Shown piece after piece: positions 27,745 to 37,133 of a DNA stretch of 64,000 nucleotides (within the stretch, counting starts at the first letter, position 1; each line of letters starts with the position of its first letter). The notes beneath the pieces were generated by a model, which saw only the letters and a list, made by a program, of their open reading frames with translations, searched no databases and was not told the DNA's origin. Source of the DNA: Pinisolibacter aquiterrae (GTDB lineage Bacteria > Pseudomonadota > Alphaproteobacteria > Rhizobiales > Ancalomicrobiaceae); NCBI RefSeq assembly GCF_019160155.1, contig NZ_JAFNIH010000006.1, positions 58,047 to 122,046 of the forward strand, written 5' to 3'. The translations under genes were made by a program, and so were the position numbers.

Positions 27745-30495
27745 TCAGACGAAGGCGCCGTGGCAGTGCTTGTACTTCTTGCCCGAGCCGCAGGGGCAGG
27801 GCGCGTTGCGGGCGACCTGACCCCAGGTGGTGGGATCGTTCGGGTCGACGGCGCGGCCGAGGGGGGCGTCGCCGGTGATCTGATCGCGGCCCGAGGAGGC
27901 GTCGAGGTGATGGGTCTCGAGGGCGGAGACCGCCTGTTCCTCGGGCGGCACCAGCTCGACCCGCATCATCTGCGAGGTGACGGCGCGGCGCAGGCCGGTC
28001 AGCAGCGCCTCGAAGAGGGTGAAGGCCTCGGTCTTGTACTCGTTCAGCGGGTCGCGCTGGGCGTAGCCGCGGAAGCCGATCACCTGACGGAGATGGTCGA
28101 GGGTGACGAGATGCTCGCGCCAGAGATGATCGAGGGTCTGGAGCAGGACCGCCTTCTCGACATAGGTCATGGTCTCCGGGCCGAAGCGGTCGGCCTTGTC
28201 GGCCATGATGGCGTCGGCGGCGGCGGTGACGCGGTGGATCACCTCCTCCTCGGCGATGCCCTCCTCCTTGGCCCAGTCGGTGACGGCCAGTTCGATGCCG
28301 AGGACGTCGGCGATCTCGGTGTGGAGGCCCTCGACGTCCCACTGCTCGGGATAGGCGTTCTCGGGGATGTGCTTCTTGACGAGGTCGTGGATGACGTCGT
28401 GGCGCATCGCCTGGACGGTCTCGCCGACGTCCTCGCCGGTCATCAGGTCGACGCGCTGCTCGAACACCACCTTGCGCTGGTCGTTCATGACGTTGTCGAA
28501 CTTGAGGATGTTCTTGCGGATGTCGAAGTTGCGGGCCTCGACCTTCTGCTGCGCCTTCTCGAGCGCCTTGTTGATCCAGGGATGGACGATCGCCTCGTCC
28601 TCCTTGAGGCCGAGTTTCTGCAGCATGCCGTCCATGCGGTCGGTGCCGAAGATGCGCATCAGGTCGTCCTGCAGCGACAGGAAGAACTTGGAGTGGCCCG
28701 GGTCGCCCTGGCGGCCGGAGCGGCCACGCAGCTGGTTGTCGATGCGGCGGCTCTCGTGGCGTTCGGTGCCGAGCACGTAGAGGCCGCCGGCGGCGAGCGC
28801 CTTGGCCTTCAACTCCGCGACCGAGGCCCGGATGCCCTGGGCGAGGGCGGCGCGATCGGGGCTGTCGAGATCGTCGCCGAGTTCGTAGCGGATGCGCATG
28901 TCGGCGTTGCCGCCGAGCTGAATGTCGGTGCCGCGACCGGCCATGTTGGTGGCGATGGTGATGGCGCTGGGCAGACCGGCCTGGGAGACGATCACCGCTT
29001 CCTGCTCGTGATAACGGGCGTTCAGAACGGTGAAGACCTTGGCGCCGTCGGCCCCCTTGTAGAGGGTGGCGAGCGCCGACGGGTCGGTCAGGTCGATCTG
29101 GTGATAGCCTTCCTTCTTCAACTCGTCGGCGAGGTGCTCGGACTTCTCGATCGAGGTGGTGCCGACCAGGATCGGCTGGCCGCGTTCGTGGCAGTCGCGG
29201 ATCAGACGGATGATGGCGCGGATCTTCTCGGCCTCGGTGCGATAGACCTCGTCGTCCTCGTCGAGGCGGGAGATCGGCATGTTGGTCGGGATCTCGAGCA
29301 CCTCGAGGCCGTAGATGTCGAGGAACTCGTCGGCCTCGGTCAGCGCCGTGCCGGTCATGCCGGCCAGCTTCTCGTACATGCGGAAATAGTTCTGGAAGGT
29401 GATCGAGGCGAGAGTCTGGTTCTCCGGCTGGATCTGGACCTTCTCCTTGGCCTCGAGCGCCTGATGGAGACCTTCCGAATAGCGACGACCGGGCATCATG
29501 CGGCCGGTGAACTCGTCGATGATGATCACTTCGCCGTTCTTGACGATGTAGTCCTTGTCGCGCTGGAACAGGGTGTGGGCCCGGAGCGCCTGATTGACGT
29601 GATGGACGACCGTCACGTTCTCGATGTCGTAGAGGTTGTCGCCCTTCAACATGCCGGCGGCGCGCAGCGCCTGTTCCATCTTCTCCATGCCGACTTCGGT
29701 GAAGGAAGTGGTGCGCTGCTTCTCGTCGATCTCGTAGTCGATCTTGTTCTGCATCGCCGGGATGAAGCGGTCGATGGTGTTGTAGAGGTCCGAGCGATCA
29801 TCGAGCGGGCCGGAGATGATCAGCGGCGTGCGCGCCTCGTCGATCAGGATGCTGTCCACTTCGTCGACGATGGCGTAGGCATGGCCGCGCTGCACCATCT
29901 GGTCGAAGTCGTACTTCATGTTGTCGCGCAGATAATCGAAGCCCAACTCGTTGTTGGTGCCGTAGGTCACGTCGCAGGCGTAGGCGGCCTTGCGTTCCTC
30001 GTCGGAGAGGCCGTGGACGATGACGCCGGTGGTGAGGCCGAGGAAGCCGTAGATCTGGGCCATCCACTCGGCGTCGCGCTTGGCGAGGTAGTCGTTGACG
30101 GTGACGACGTGGACGCCCTTGCCCGGAAGCGCGTTCAGATAGACCGCGAGGGTGGCGACGAGGGTCTTGCCTTCGCCGGTCTTCATCTCGGAGATCTTGC
30201 CCTCGTGGAGGACCATGCCGCCGATCATCTGGACGTCGTAGTGACGCTGGCCGATGACGCGTTTGGCCGCCTCGCGGACGGTGGCGAAGGCGGGCACGAG
30301 GAGATCGTCGAGATCGGTGCCGTTCGCCAGCTGCTCGCGGAATTGGCGGGTGCGGTCGCGCAGGGCCTCGTCGGAAAGGGCCGCGACCTCCGGCTCGAGA
30401 GCGGCGATCGCGTCGACGCGTGGGCGGTAGGCCTTGATCTTGCGATCGTTGGCGGTGCCGAAGAGCTTCTTGGCGAGAGTTCCGAGGCCGATCAT
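27745..30495 (-). CDS. secA: Preprotein translocase ATPase SecA
   Basis: The 916-residue product powers export of unfolded proteins through SecYEG. It shows the DEAD motor blocks [20 protein letters not shown] (Walker A) and [19 protein letters not shown] (Walker B), the second motor with [15 protein letters not shown], and the C-terminal zinc finger [14 protein letters not shown]. Length and order are normal. Its demand is obvious from the many signal-peptide proteins in this window. A probable promoter and a long leader lie upstream on the minus strand. Confidence 0.98.
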   Translation of the reverse strand: MIGLGTLAKKLFGTANDRKIKAYRPRVDAIAALEPEVAALSDEALRDRTRQFREQLANGTDLDDLLVPAFATVREAAKRVIGQRHYDVQMIGGMVLHEGKISEMKTGEGKTLVATLAVYLNALPGKGVHVVTVNDYLAKRDAEWMAQIYGFLGLTTGVIVHGLSDEERKAAYACDVTYGTNNELGFDYLRDNMKYDFDQMVQRGHAYAIVDEVDSILIDEARTPLIISGPLDDRSDLYNTIDRFIPAMQNKIDYEIDEKQRTTSFTEVGMEKMEQALRAAGMLKGDNLYDIENVTVVHHVNQALRAHTLFQRDKDYIVKNGEVIIIDEFTGRMMPGRRYSEGLHQALEAKEKVQIQPENQTLASITFQNYFRMYEKLAGMTGTALTEADEFLDIYGLEVLEIPTNMPISRLDEDDEVYRTEAEKIRAIIRLIRDCHERGQPILVGTTSIEKSEHLADELKKEGYHQIDLTDPSALATLYKGADGAKVFTVLNARYHEQEAVIVSQAGLPSAITIATNMAGRGTDIQLGGNADMRIRYELGDDLDSPDRAALAQGIRASVAELKAKALAAGGLYVLGTERHESRRIDNQLRGRSGRQGDPGHSKFFLSLQDDLMRIFGTDRMDGMLQKLGLKEDEAIVHPWINKALEKAQQKVEARNFDIRKNILKFDNVMNDQRKVVFEQRVDLMTGEDVGETVQAMRHDVIHDLVKKHIPENAYPEQWDVEGLHTEIADVLGIELAVTDWAKEEGIAEEEVIHRVTAAADAIMADKADRFGPETMTYVEKAVLLQTLDHLWREHLVTLDHLRQVIGFRGYAQRDPLNEYKTEAFTLFEALLTGLRRAVTSQMMRVELVPPEEQAVSALETHHLDASSGRDQITGDAPLGRAVDPNDPTTWGQVARNAPCPCGSGKKYKHCHGAFV

Positions 30496-30702
30496 GGAGG
30501 CCCTTCCTCGAGGTCGTGGCTGGCTATGGCCGGACGTCGCGGGCGCGACGTTCGAAAGGCGGAGACTTCCCTAGCGGGAGGCGTATGACGAGCCGCGGGC
30601 CGTTCGCGCGGACGGCCCGATCCTCCCGATCAACCCGCCGATTGCGACGATGCGATGACGCGGGCCGCGCGGGGAGGGGGCGAGAGGGTCGAGCGGGCGA
30701 CC

Positions 30703-30739
30703 CGAACCGCGCCCGCGCCTTTCGGGCGCGCGCGGTTCG
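30703..30739 (-). other. GC-rich hairpin at the predicted 5' end of the secA leader
   Basis: CGAACCGCGC at 30703-30712 pairs with GCGCGGTTCG at 30730-30739, with further pairing inside around TTTC. If the promoter at 30743-30771 is real, the hairpin begins within a few bases of the transcription start and would cap a leader of about 240 bases. A regulatory or stabilising role is inferred. Confidence 0.5.
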
Positions 30740-30742
30740 CTT

Positions 30743-30771
30743 GAGATAAGAGGGGGTCCGGCGGTTGTCAA
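30743..30771 (-). promoter_or_regulatory. secA: Candidate secA promoter
   Basis: On the minus strand TTGACA (30771-30766) is a perfect -35 box and TATCTC (30748-30743) is a partial -10 box, with a 17-base spacer. The 465-base gap between secA and the parvulin gene holds this promoter, the hairpin above, and otherwise no recognisable element. Confidence 0.6.
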
Positions 30772-30960
30772 CGGCGAGCGGGCGCGTCAATCTTCCGGCG
30801 AATCGCCGGCCGTCGAGCCGTGACGCGGGGGAGGCGTCATACGTTCGCCACATCCGCCGCACCATCTCGATCGCCACGCTCGCCGGGTCGTTCCGGCGAC
30901 GGCCGTTGGAAGTCCCGTCCTCGCGGCCTTTCGCCGCCCTCACTCAGGAACCCGTCACCC

Positions 30961-31842
30961 ATGAACGGACACCGCAGCCACCGCACCCTCGCGCTCGCCC
31001 TTTTCGCCGGTCTCGCCCTCACCGGGGCGGCGCGTGCGGAGGACACGGTCTACGCCCGGATCGACGGCCAGCCGATCACCCAGACCGACGTGGCCGCGAT
31101 GACCGCGACGCTCGGTCCGCAGCTCGCCCAGCTGCCGGAGTCGGCGCGTCTGAAGGCGGTGGTCGACCGGATCGTCGACATGCGTGTGATCGCCGCCGCC
31201 GCCGCCAAGGACGGCATCGAGCAGAGCCCGAGCTACAAGGCCCGCATGGAGCAGATCCGTACCCAGCTGCTCGTCTCCGAATTCGTCAAGACCCAGGTCG
31301 AGGCGGCGGTGACGCCGGAGATGGTCAAGGCGCGTTACGACAAGGACGCCGCCGGCTACGAGCCGCCGGAGGAGATGCACGCCCGTCACATCCTGGTGAA
31401 GACCGAGGACGAGGCCAAGGCGATCCTCGCCGATCTCGCCAAGGGCGGCGACTTCGCCAAGATCGCCGAGGAGAAGTCGCAGGATCCGGGCTCGGCCAAG
31501 AACGGCGGCGACCTCGGCTTCTTCGCGGCCGGCGACATGGTGCCGGAGTTCGAGAAGGCGGCGGAAGCGCTGAAGCCGGGCGAATTCACCAAGGTGCCGG
31601 TGAAGACTCAATTCGGCTGGCACGTCATCAAGCTCGAGGAGAAGCGCAAGCAGCCGATCCCGAGCCTCGACCAGGTCAAGGATCAGGTCCGTCAGGCGGT
31701 GGTCGGCGAGCTCTTCACCCAGAAGCTCGAGGCGCTGAAGAAGGCCGCCAAGATCGAGGTCGACGAGGCCGCGATCGCCGCCGCGCAGAAGCCGGCCGCC
31801 CCGGCGACCCCGGCTCCGGCCGCGCCCGCCCCGGCGAAGTGA
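30961..31842 (+). CDS. Periplasmic parvulin-type peptidyl-prolyl isomerase
   Basis: The 293-residue product has a signal peptide ending TGAARA-ED, a SurA/PrsA-like N-terminal helical chaperone region (about 30-135), and one parvulin domain (about 138-235) with MHARHILVKTEDEA, GGDLGFFAAGDMVPEFEKA and TQFGWHVIKLEE. It should catalyse prolyl isomerisation and help fold exported proteins. The C-terminus is an alanine/proline tail. Its place beside secA fits a role in export. Start: ATG at 30961 after CCC; the upstream frame is non-homologous. Confidence 0.9.
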   Translation: MNGHRSHRTLALALFAGLALTGAARAEDTVYARIDGQPITQTDVAAMTATLGPQLAQLPESARLKAVVDRIVDMRVIAAAAAKDGIEQSPSYKARMEQIRTQLLVSEFVKTQVEAAVTPEMVKARYDKDAAGYEPPEEMHARHILVKTEDEAKAILADLAKGGDFAKIAEEKSQDPGSAKNGGDLGFFAAGDMVPEFEKAAEALKPGEFTKVPVKTQFGWHVIKLEEKRKQPIPSLDQVKDQVRQAVVGELFTQKLEALKKAAKIEVDEAAIAAAQKPAAPATPAPAAPAPAK

Positions 31843-31890
31843 TCGACGCGCGACGGTTCGCCGTCGCGCTCGCCCGGTTCCCCGCCGTCT

Positions 31891-31924
31891 CGGCCCGGTT
31901 CCCATGCGGGAGCCGGGCCGTTTC
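31891..31924 (+). terminator. Terminator after the parvulin gene
   Basis: CGGCCCGGTTCCC and GGGAGCCGGGCCG form a 13-bp stem with one G-T pair around ATGC, followed by TTTC. It separates the parvulin gene from the convergent TetR gene. Confidence 0.82.
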
Positions 31925-31925
31925 G

Positions 31926-32576
31926 TCATGTGGGGGCGCGTCGCGGCGCGTCGCGCGGGTCGAGGAGGCTCGCGACCAGGACGGGGATGTCGGCCTCGTC
32001 GAGGCGCCCGGTGAGCAGGCGGAACCAGTTCAGCGCCGCGACATATTCGCGGAGCGCGGCGGCGCGGGCGGGGGTCTCGATCTCGCCACGGGCGACGGCG
32101 CGGTCGAAGATCGGGGTCAGCGGGAAATCCGGATCGCCGAGCGGCGCGGCCATCGCCGCCTTGGCGGCGTCGTCGCTCTGGGCCTCGGTGATGATCGCGG
32201 CATAGGCGGGACCGGCCGGCCCCTCGCGCCAGAAGCGCCAGAGGTCGCGCAAAAGGATGGTCAGATCCTCGGCGAGGCTGCCGGTGTCGGGGCGCGACAG
32301 CGCGTCGACCTTGCGGCGGTCGTAGACCTCGAGCATCAGCGCGGTGCGGGTCGGCCACCAGCGATAGATCGTCGGCTTGCCGGCGCCGGCGCGGCGGGCG
32401 ACCGCCTCGAAGGTGAGGCCGGCCGGGCCCTTCTCGGTCAGCAGGGCCTCGGCCGCGTCGAGAATGGCGCGGTGGGCGGCGCCGCTGCGATGGGGGCCGG
32501 CGGAGCGGCGATGCGGCGCGGAGGTCTCCGTGTCGGGGGCGCGATCGGTCCCGGAATCGGTCACTGCGTCGGTCAT
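31926..32576 (-). CDS. TetR-family transcriptional repressor
   Basis: The 216-residue product has a disordered N-terminus, then a helix-turn-helix at about 36-82: ILDAAEALLTEKGPAGLTFE.VARRAGAGKPTIYRWWPT. The C-terminal half resembles the TetR_C ligand-binding domain with RDLWRFWREGPAGPAYAAII. The ligand is unknown. The gene diverges from the small membrane protein gene at 32713, and the intervening DNA holds a clear repeated operator, so autoregulation and control of that gene are likely. Confidence 0.9.
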   Translation of the reverse strand: MTDAVTDSGTDRAPDTETSAPHRRSAGPHRSGAAHRAILDAAEALLTEKGPAGLTFEAVARRAGAGKPTIYRWWPTRTALMLEVYDRRKVDALSRPDTGSLAEDLTILLRDLWRFWREGPAGPAYAAIITEAQSDDAAKAAMAAPLGDPDFPLTPIFDRAVARGEIETPARAAALREYVAALNWFRLLTGRLDEADIPVLVASLLDPRDAPRRAPT

Positions 32577-32629
32577 GGTCGCTCTCCTCGGCGCGCGTCG
32601 TTCGGCGTGACCCTAGCATCCCTCTTGAC

Positions 32630-32676
32630 GAAACGAAACGGATCGTACAGTTTATTGAAACGAAACGGACCGTTTC
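32630..32676. promoter_or_regulatory. Probable TetR operator with overlapping promoter
   Basis: GAAACGAAACGGATCGT at 32630-32646 recurs as GAAACGAAACGGACCGT at 32657-32673, 27 bases on, with one difference. The second copy extends into the perfect dyad GAAACGG-A-CCGTTTC at 32662-32676. TTGACG at 32625-32630 runs into the first copy, so a repressor bound here would cover a promoter for the small membrane gene. The region is much richer in A/T than its flanks. Confidence 0.8.
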
Positions 32677-32712
32677 TATTCCTCTCGTCCTCGCGCTCGA
32701 AAGGGTGTCGCC

Positions 32713-32973
32713 ATGCGTTCCTCGCCCGCCTCCGTCTTTCGCCTCTCCTCGCGTCTGCGTTTCGCGCTCTGCGTGATGGTCGGCGCCTATCCGCTGATCA
32801 CGCTGCTCCTGGCGGCGACGGCGCCGGTCACCGGCGATTGGCCGCTGGCGCTCAGGACCCTGGTGATCGTCCCGATCATGGTCTCGGGGATGGTCTTCGC
32901 GATCATTCCGCTGGTCCAGCGCTGGGCCGGACGATGGATCGCGGCCGGGGCGGCGCGCGTCGAGAACGCTTGA
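32713..32973 (+). CDS. Small two-helix membrane protein under TetR control
   Basis: The 86-residue product has two hydrophobic helices (about 18-37 and 45-68) separated by a short loop: FALCVMVGAYPLITLLLA and LRTLVIVPIMVSGMVFAIIPLV. The layout resembles small DUF2798-type membrane proteins found beside TetR regulators, but I cannot name the family. The ATG at 32713 is 37 bases after the operator. It is probably the regulated target of the divergent repressor. Confidence 0.7.
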   Translation: MRSSPASVFRLSSRLRFALCVMVGAYPLITLLLAATAPVTGDWPLALRTLVIVPIMVSGMVFAIIPLVQRWAGRWIAAGAARVENA

Positions 32974-33033
32974 CGGGGGGCGCGGGACGGATAAACCGAG
33001 CGACGACCGTTCCTCACCCAGGATGACCGATCC

Positions 33034-34275
33034 ATGTCGCACGCCGTCTCGCCGCTCGCGCCCAAGACCCAGCCGCTCCTTCCGGCGATCGCGGGTGTCC
33101 GCTTCGCCACCGCCGAGGCCGGGATCAAGTACAAGAACCGCACCGACGTGCTGCTCGCAGTCTTCGACGAGGGCACGACGGTGGCCGGCGTCTTCACCAC
33201 CTCCAAATGCCCGTCGGCGCCGGTCGACTGGTGCCGGGCGCATCTCGCGGGCGGTTCGGCGCGGGCGCTGGTGGTCAATTCCGGCAATGCCAACGCCTTC
33301 ACCGGCAAGAAGGGCATCGAGACGGTCCGCGTCACCGCCGACATCGCGGCGGCGGCGGTCGGCTGCGCGCCCTCGGCGGTGTTCCTCGCCTCGACCGGGG
33401 TGATCGGCGAACCGCTCGATCCGCAGAAGTTCCAGGGCGTGCTCGAGGAAACCGCGGCCCGGGTCGCGGCCGAGCCCTATCTCGACGCGGCGAAGGCGAT
33501 CATGACCACCGACACCTTCCCCAAGGTGGCGACGCGGACGATCACGCTCGACGGCGTCTCGGTCGCGATCAACGGCATCGCCAAGGGCGCCGGCATGATC
33601 GCGCCGGACATGGCGACGATGCTCTCCTTCCTCTTCACCGATCTGCCGATCGCCCCGACGGTGCTCCAGGGCCTCGTCTCGCGCGGCGTCGTCGACAGCT
33701 ACAACGCGCTGACCATCGACGGCGACACGTCGACCTCCGACACCGTGCTCGCCTTCGCCACCGGCCGGGCCGCCGATCGTGGTCTGGCGCCGATCACCTC
33801 GGACGGGGATCCGCGTCTCGGCGCGGTCGCCGAAGCGCTCGACGCGGTGATGCTCGACCTCGCGCGTCTGGTGGCACGCGACGGCGAGGGTGCCCGCAAA
33901 TTCGTCTCGGTCACGGTGGAGGGCGCGGTCTCCAAGGTGTCGGCGCGGCGGATCGCGCTTTCGATCGCCAATTCGCCCTTGGTGAAGACGGCCATCGCCG
34001 GCGAGGACGCCAATTGGGGTCGCGTCGTGATGGCGGTCGGCAAGGCGGGCGAGCCGGCCGATCGCGATCGTCTGGCGATCTGGTTCGGCGACGTCCGGGT
34101 GGCGGTCGAGGGCGAGCGCGATCCGGCCTATTCGGAGGCGGCGGCGTCGGCGCACATGAAGAACGACGAGATCGCGATCCGGGTGGAGATCGGCCTCGGC
34201 GAGGGGCGCGACACGGTCTACACCTGCGACCTCACCAAGGAGTACGTCGCGATCAACGGCGACTATCGGAGCTGA
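33034..34275 (+). CDS. argJ: Bifunctional ornithine acetyltransferase / N-acetylglutamate synthase
   Basis: The 413-residue proprotein cleaves itself into two chains and moves acetyl groups in arginine synthesis. The cleavage site is [19 protein letters not shown], in which T195 becomes the N-terminal nucleophile of the beta chain. The N-terminal [13 protein letters not shown] and the C-terminal [21 protein letters not shown] are family blocks. The start is the ATG at 33034. It is followed nine bases later by mutT, and position after secA and a parvulin gene is common in rhizobia. Confidence 0.95.
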   Translation: MSHAVSPLAPKTQPLLPAIAGVRFATAEAGIKYKNRTDVLLAVFDEGTTVAGVFTTSKCPSAPVDWCRAHLAGGSARALVVNSGNANAFTGKKGIETVRVTADIAAAAVGCAPSAVFLASTGVIGEPLDPQKFQGVLEETAARVAAEPYLDAAKAIMTTDTFPKVATRTITLDGVSVAINGIAKGAGMIAPDMATMLSFLFTDLPIAPTVLQGLVSRGVVDSYNALTIDGDTSTSDTVLAFATGRAADRGLAPITSDGDPRLGAVAEALDAVMLDLARLVARDGEGARKFVSVTVEGAVSKVSARRIALSIANSPLVKTAIAGEDANWGRVVMAVGKAGEPADRDRLAIWFGDVRVAVEGERDPAYSEAAASAHMKNDEIAIRVEIGLGEGRDTVYTCDLTKEYVAINGDYRS

Positions 34276-34283
34276 GCGGGGTC

Positions 34284-34688
34284 ATGAAGCCGATCGTCCT
34301 GGTCGCCGCGGTGGCGTTGATCGACGCCGACGGGCGCATCCTCCTGGCCCAGCGTCCGGAAGGCAAGTCCATGGCCGGCCTCTGGGAATTTCCCGGAGGC
34401 AAGGTCGAGGCGGGGGAGCGGCCGGAAGAAACGCTGATCCGCGAACTCGACGAAGAACTGGGAATCGAAGTGAAGGAAGCCTGTCTGGCCCCCCTGACCT
34501 TCGCCAGCCACAGTTATGAAAATTTTCATTTGCTGATGCCACTATGGGTCTGTCGACGGTGGATCGGGACCGTGGTGGGGCGCGAGGGGCAGGCACTCAA
34601 ATGGGTGCGGCCACGCAGTCTGCGCGACTTTCCGATGCCGCCCGCCGACGAGCCGCTGATTCCTCACCTGATCGATCTGATGGGGTGA
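34284..34688 (+). CDS. mutT: Nudix hydrolase, MutT-type 8-oxo-dGTP diphosphatase
   Basis: The 134-residue product has the Nudix box GGKVEAGERPEETLIREL followed by DEELGIEV, which matches GX5EX7REUXEEXGU. ILLAQRPEGKSMAGLWEFPGG precedes it as in MutT, which removes oxidised GTP precursors. The ATG at 34284 lies just after argJ, so the two probably share a transcript. A pilin-like gene follows 20 bases downstream on the same strand. Confidence 0.92.
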   Translation: MKPIVLVAAVALIDADGRILLAQRPEGKSMAGLWEFPGGKVEAGERPEETLIRELDEELGIEVKEACLAPLTFASHSYENFHLLMPLWVCRRWIGTVVGREGQALKWVRPRSLRDFPMPPADEPLIPHLIDLMG

Positions 34689-34708
34689 GACAACCGAAGT
34701 CGGAGCCG

Positions 34709-34927
34709 ATGCCGGATCGCAAAGACCTGCTCTCGACATGCGCCCGATGGTGGCGGGGAGACGTTCTGCGTGACGAACGCGGCGCGACGGCGATCGAATA
34801 TGCCCTGATCGCCGGTCTGATCTTCCTGGCGATCGTGGTCTCGGTCGGCTCGACCGGCACCGGCCTCAGCGCGCGCTGGGTCGGCATGGCCGACACCGCC
34901 TCGAACCACCTCAAAACCACCGACTGA
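34709..34927 (+). CDS. Flp/Fap-type pilin, orphan
   Basis: The 72-residue product has a charged leader and the Flp pilin core ERGATAIEYALIAGLIFLAI (about residues 27-46), with the E-Y pair needed for prepilin processing and assembly, then a short tail. GGAG precedes the ATG at 34709. No tad/cpa assembly gene is near; the other Tad-related gene is at 1428. It follows mutT by only 20 bases and may be read through from argJ-mutT. The 18-residue segment before the core is longer than in many Flp pilins. Confidence 0.82.
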   Translation: MPDRKDLLSTCARWWRGDVLRDERGATAIEYALIAGLIFLAIVVSVGSTGTGLSARWVGMADTASNHLKTTD

Positions 34928-34933
34928 GGCTTC

Positions 34934-35851
34934 TCACTCGACGTCTCGTTCCGGCGCTTCACCGCTCTCGTCCGCACGGCCGAGGGCGTATTCGTGCGTC
35001 TTCAGGGCGTCGGCGAGGCGCACCTGCGCGCTGCCGGGCGCGAGCGGCTTCTGCTGGTCGGGGTGGGGGGCCCAGCCCGAGGCGGAGACGATCTCGAAGG
35101 TGGCGCGCAGGCGCCCGTCCGCGTCGGCGTGGCGCTCGGCGTAGATCTCGGCGGCGCGCAGGAAGAGCGCGCGCGAGGCGGGCCGGCGCGAGCGTTCGCG
35201 CAAGGGGTTGGTCGCGCCCATCGCCCGGAGATCGGCGACGAGGTCGAACATCGAGCCGTAGCGCACGGTGACGCGGTCGGTGTCGGTGACCGGCAGGGCG
35301 AAACCGGCGCGCTGCAACAGGCCGCCGAGATCGCGCACGTCGAGGAAGGGGACGACGCGCGGCGAGACGCCGCCGTGGATCTCCAGTTCGGCCGCCATCA
35401 GCGCGTCGCGCAATTCATGGAGCGTCTGACCGCCGAGCAGGCTCGCCAGGAAGAGGCCGTCGGGGGCGAGCGCGCGGCGGATCTGCACCAGGGCGCCGGG
35501 CAGATCGTCGACGAAATGGAGCGCGAGCAGCGACACCACCAGATCGAGGCTCTCGGGCGCGAAGGGCAGCACCTCCTCGTCGACGACCAGATCGACCGCC
35601 TCGTCGTCGGGACCGGCGCGGAGCACCGTGTCGACCTTGCCGGAGCGCGACAGCGCGGCCGCGCCGGGGCCGGCGAAGGGACCGAGGTCGACCGCGCGGC
35701 CGAAACGGCGCAGCACCGTGGCGAGGCGATCGTCGAGATCCTCGACGACCCGGGCGAGCAGGAAGTCGGCGCCGTCGCGGGGACGCGCGCGGGCGCGGCG
35801 TCGCCGGGCGGCGAGAAGGGCGCGGTCGAAGAGGCGGGGCGGCATGGTCAT
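34934..35851 (-). CDS. SAM-dependent methyltransferase, BioC/NDUFAF5-like
   Basis: The 305-residue product has a class I methyltransferase fold: AVDLGPFAGPGAAAL stands where the SAM-binding glycine motif is expected, then PFAPESLDLVVSLLALHFVDDLPGALVQIRRALAPDGLFLASLLGG. The FDRALLAARRRRA start and LLQRAGFALPVTD.D.V.V.Y resemble the family around NDUFAF5, which modifies complex I. The glycine motif has a proline and looks slightly degenerate. AAGG precedes the ATG at 35849-35851. It is divergent from comF, a typical alphaproteobacterial pairing. Confidence 0.82.
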   Translation of the reverse strand: MTMPPRLFDRALLAARRRRARARPRDGADFLLARVVEDLDDRLATVLRRFGRAVDLGPFAGPGAAALSRSGKVDTVLRAGPDDEAVDLVVDEEVLPFAPESLDLVVSLLALHFVDDLPGALVQIRRALAPDGLFLASLLGGQTLHELRDALMAAELEIHGGVSPRVVPFLDVRDLGGLLQRAGFALPVTDTDRVTVRYGSMFDLVADLRAMGATNPLRERSRRPASRALFLRAAEIYAERHADADGRLRATFEIVSASGWAPHPDQQKPLAPGSAQVRLADALKTHEYALGRADESGEAPERDVE

Positions 35852-35953
35852 GGCTCGACCCTTCGCACGATCCGCGAGACCCGTCCAGGGCACATGGACG
35901 GCCTCGCGCGACGGCGCGCGCGGGCGTATCCTGACGCCACGAGAGGCGAGGTC

Positions 35954-36802
35954 ATGACGCGGGGCCCGGACGAGACGGCGATGGACGAGGCGGGGACGGA
36001 GGCGGCGGCCGGGGCGCGCGCGAGCGGCGCGGCGCGGCGGATCCTCGACGGGCTCTTCGCCGGCGCGCGGCGGCTCGGTGGCGGGGCGCTCGATCTCCTG
36101 TTGCCGCCGGTCTGCTCGGCCTGCCGGCGGCCGGTGGCGGCGGCGCATGCGCTCTGCGCGGCGTGCTGGTCGCGGCTCCAGCCGATCGAGCGGCCCTATT
36201 GCGAGCGGCTCGGCATTCCCTTCGGCTACGACATCGGCGAGGGCGCGCTCTCGGCCGAGGCGATCGCCGATCCGCCGGTGTTCGACCGGGCGCGGGCGGC
36301 GGTTCTGTTCGAGGGGCCGGCGCGCGATCTGGTCCATGCGCTCAAATATCACGACCGCACCGAGACGGTGCGGCTGATCGGCCGGATGACGGCGCGGGCG
36401 GGCGCGGAGATCCTCGCCGACGCCGACGTGCTGGTGCCCCTGCCGCTGCATCGTCATCGGCTGTGGCGGCGGAAGTTCAATCAGGCGGCGCTGATCGCGC
36501 TCGAGGTGGGGCGGGCGAGCGGGGTGGCGGTCGACGCGGACGCGTTGCGTCGCATTCGCGCGACGCGGCCGCAGGTCGGGCTCGGCGAGAGCGAGCGCAT
36601 CGCCAACGTGCGCGGCGCCTTTCGGGTGCCGGCTTCGCATCAGGCGGCGATCGCCGGGCGGCGGGTGGTGCTCGTCGACGACGTCCTGACGACCGGGGCG
36701 ACGGCGAGCGCGGCGACCCGGGCGCTCAAGCGGGCGGGGGCGGCGCGGGTCGATGTTCTGACCTTCGCGCGGGTTGCTCCGGGTGGGGCGGTAGCTATAT
36801 GA
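35954..36802 (+). CDS. comF: ComF-family phosphoribosyltransferase-like protein
   Basis: The 282-residue product has the ComF zinc-finger pair C-S-A-C and C-A-A-C near residues 55-75 (PPVCSACRRPV, ALCAACW) and a C-terminal type I phosphoribosyltransferase fold with the PRPP loop RVVLVDDVLTTGATASA. VPLPLHRHRLWRRKFNQA is another signature. ComF takes part in DNA uptake in some bacteria, but in alphaproteobacteria its job is uncertain. The first 25 residues are acidic and poorly conserved. It is followed by grxC on the same strand. Confidence 0.9.
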   Translation: MTRGPDETAMDEAGTEAAAGARASGAARRILDGLFAGARRLGGGALDLLLPPVCSACRRPVAAAHALCAACWSRLQPIERPYCERLGIPFGYDIGEGALSAEAIADPPVFDRARAAVLFEGPARDLVHALKYHDRTETVRLIGRMTARAGAEILADADVLVPLPLHRHRLWRRKFNQAALIALEVGRASGVAVDADALRRIRATRPQVGLGESERIANVRGAFRVPASHQAAIAGRRVVLVDDVLTTGATASAATRALKRAGAARVDVLTFARVAPGGAVAI

Positions 36803-36845
36803 ACGGGGCACGATCGCAATTGCGAAACGAAGCGGGAGACCCCCG

Positions 36846-37109
36846 ATGACGACACCCCACGTCCTGATCTACACCCGTGACGGCTGCGGCTATTGCACCG
36901 CCGCGAAGGCGTTGCTGCGCGCCAAGGGCGTCGCCTTCGAGGAGAAGAACGCCTCGAAGGATCCGGCCTTTCGCGGCGAGATGATCCAGGCCTCCGGCCG
37001 GATGACCTTCCCGCAGATCTTCGTCGGCGCGACCCATGTCGGCGGCTGCGACGATCTCCATGATCTCGACGATCGCGGCGGGCTCGATCCGCTGCTCGCC
37101 GGAGCCTGA
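36846..37109 (+). CDS. grxC: Glutaredoxin 3
   Basis: The 87-residue product has a dithiol active site, CGYC, near residues 14-17 after VLIYTRDG, then TFPQIFVGATHVGGCDDL, the glutathione-binding TFPQIF and GGCDDL loops. It reduces disulfides with glutathione. GGGAGACCCC precedes the ATG at 36846. It is in a compact same-strand run comF-grxC-nit-DUF1178-queG. Confidence 0.94.
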   Translation: MTTPHVLIYTRDGCGYCTAAKALLRAKGVAFEEKNASKDPAFRGEMIQASGRMTFPQIFVGATHVGGCDDLHDLDDRGGLDPLLAGA

Positions 37110-37133
37110 GACCCCACGCCGATCGGAGAGACC

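Noticed and set aside
27544..30588. 1014-codon open frame antisense to secA
   Set aside because: The composition is Val/Leu/Asp/His repeats mirroring the secA codons; no start signal or domain is seen, and secA is unmistakable.
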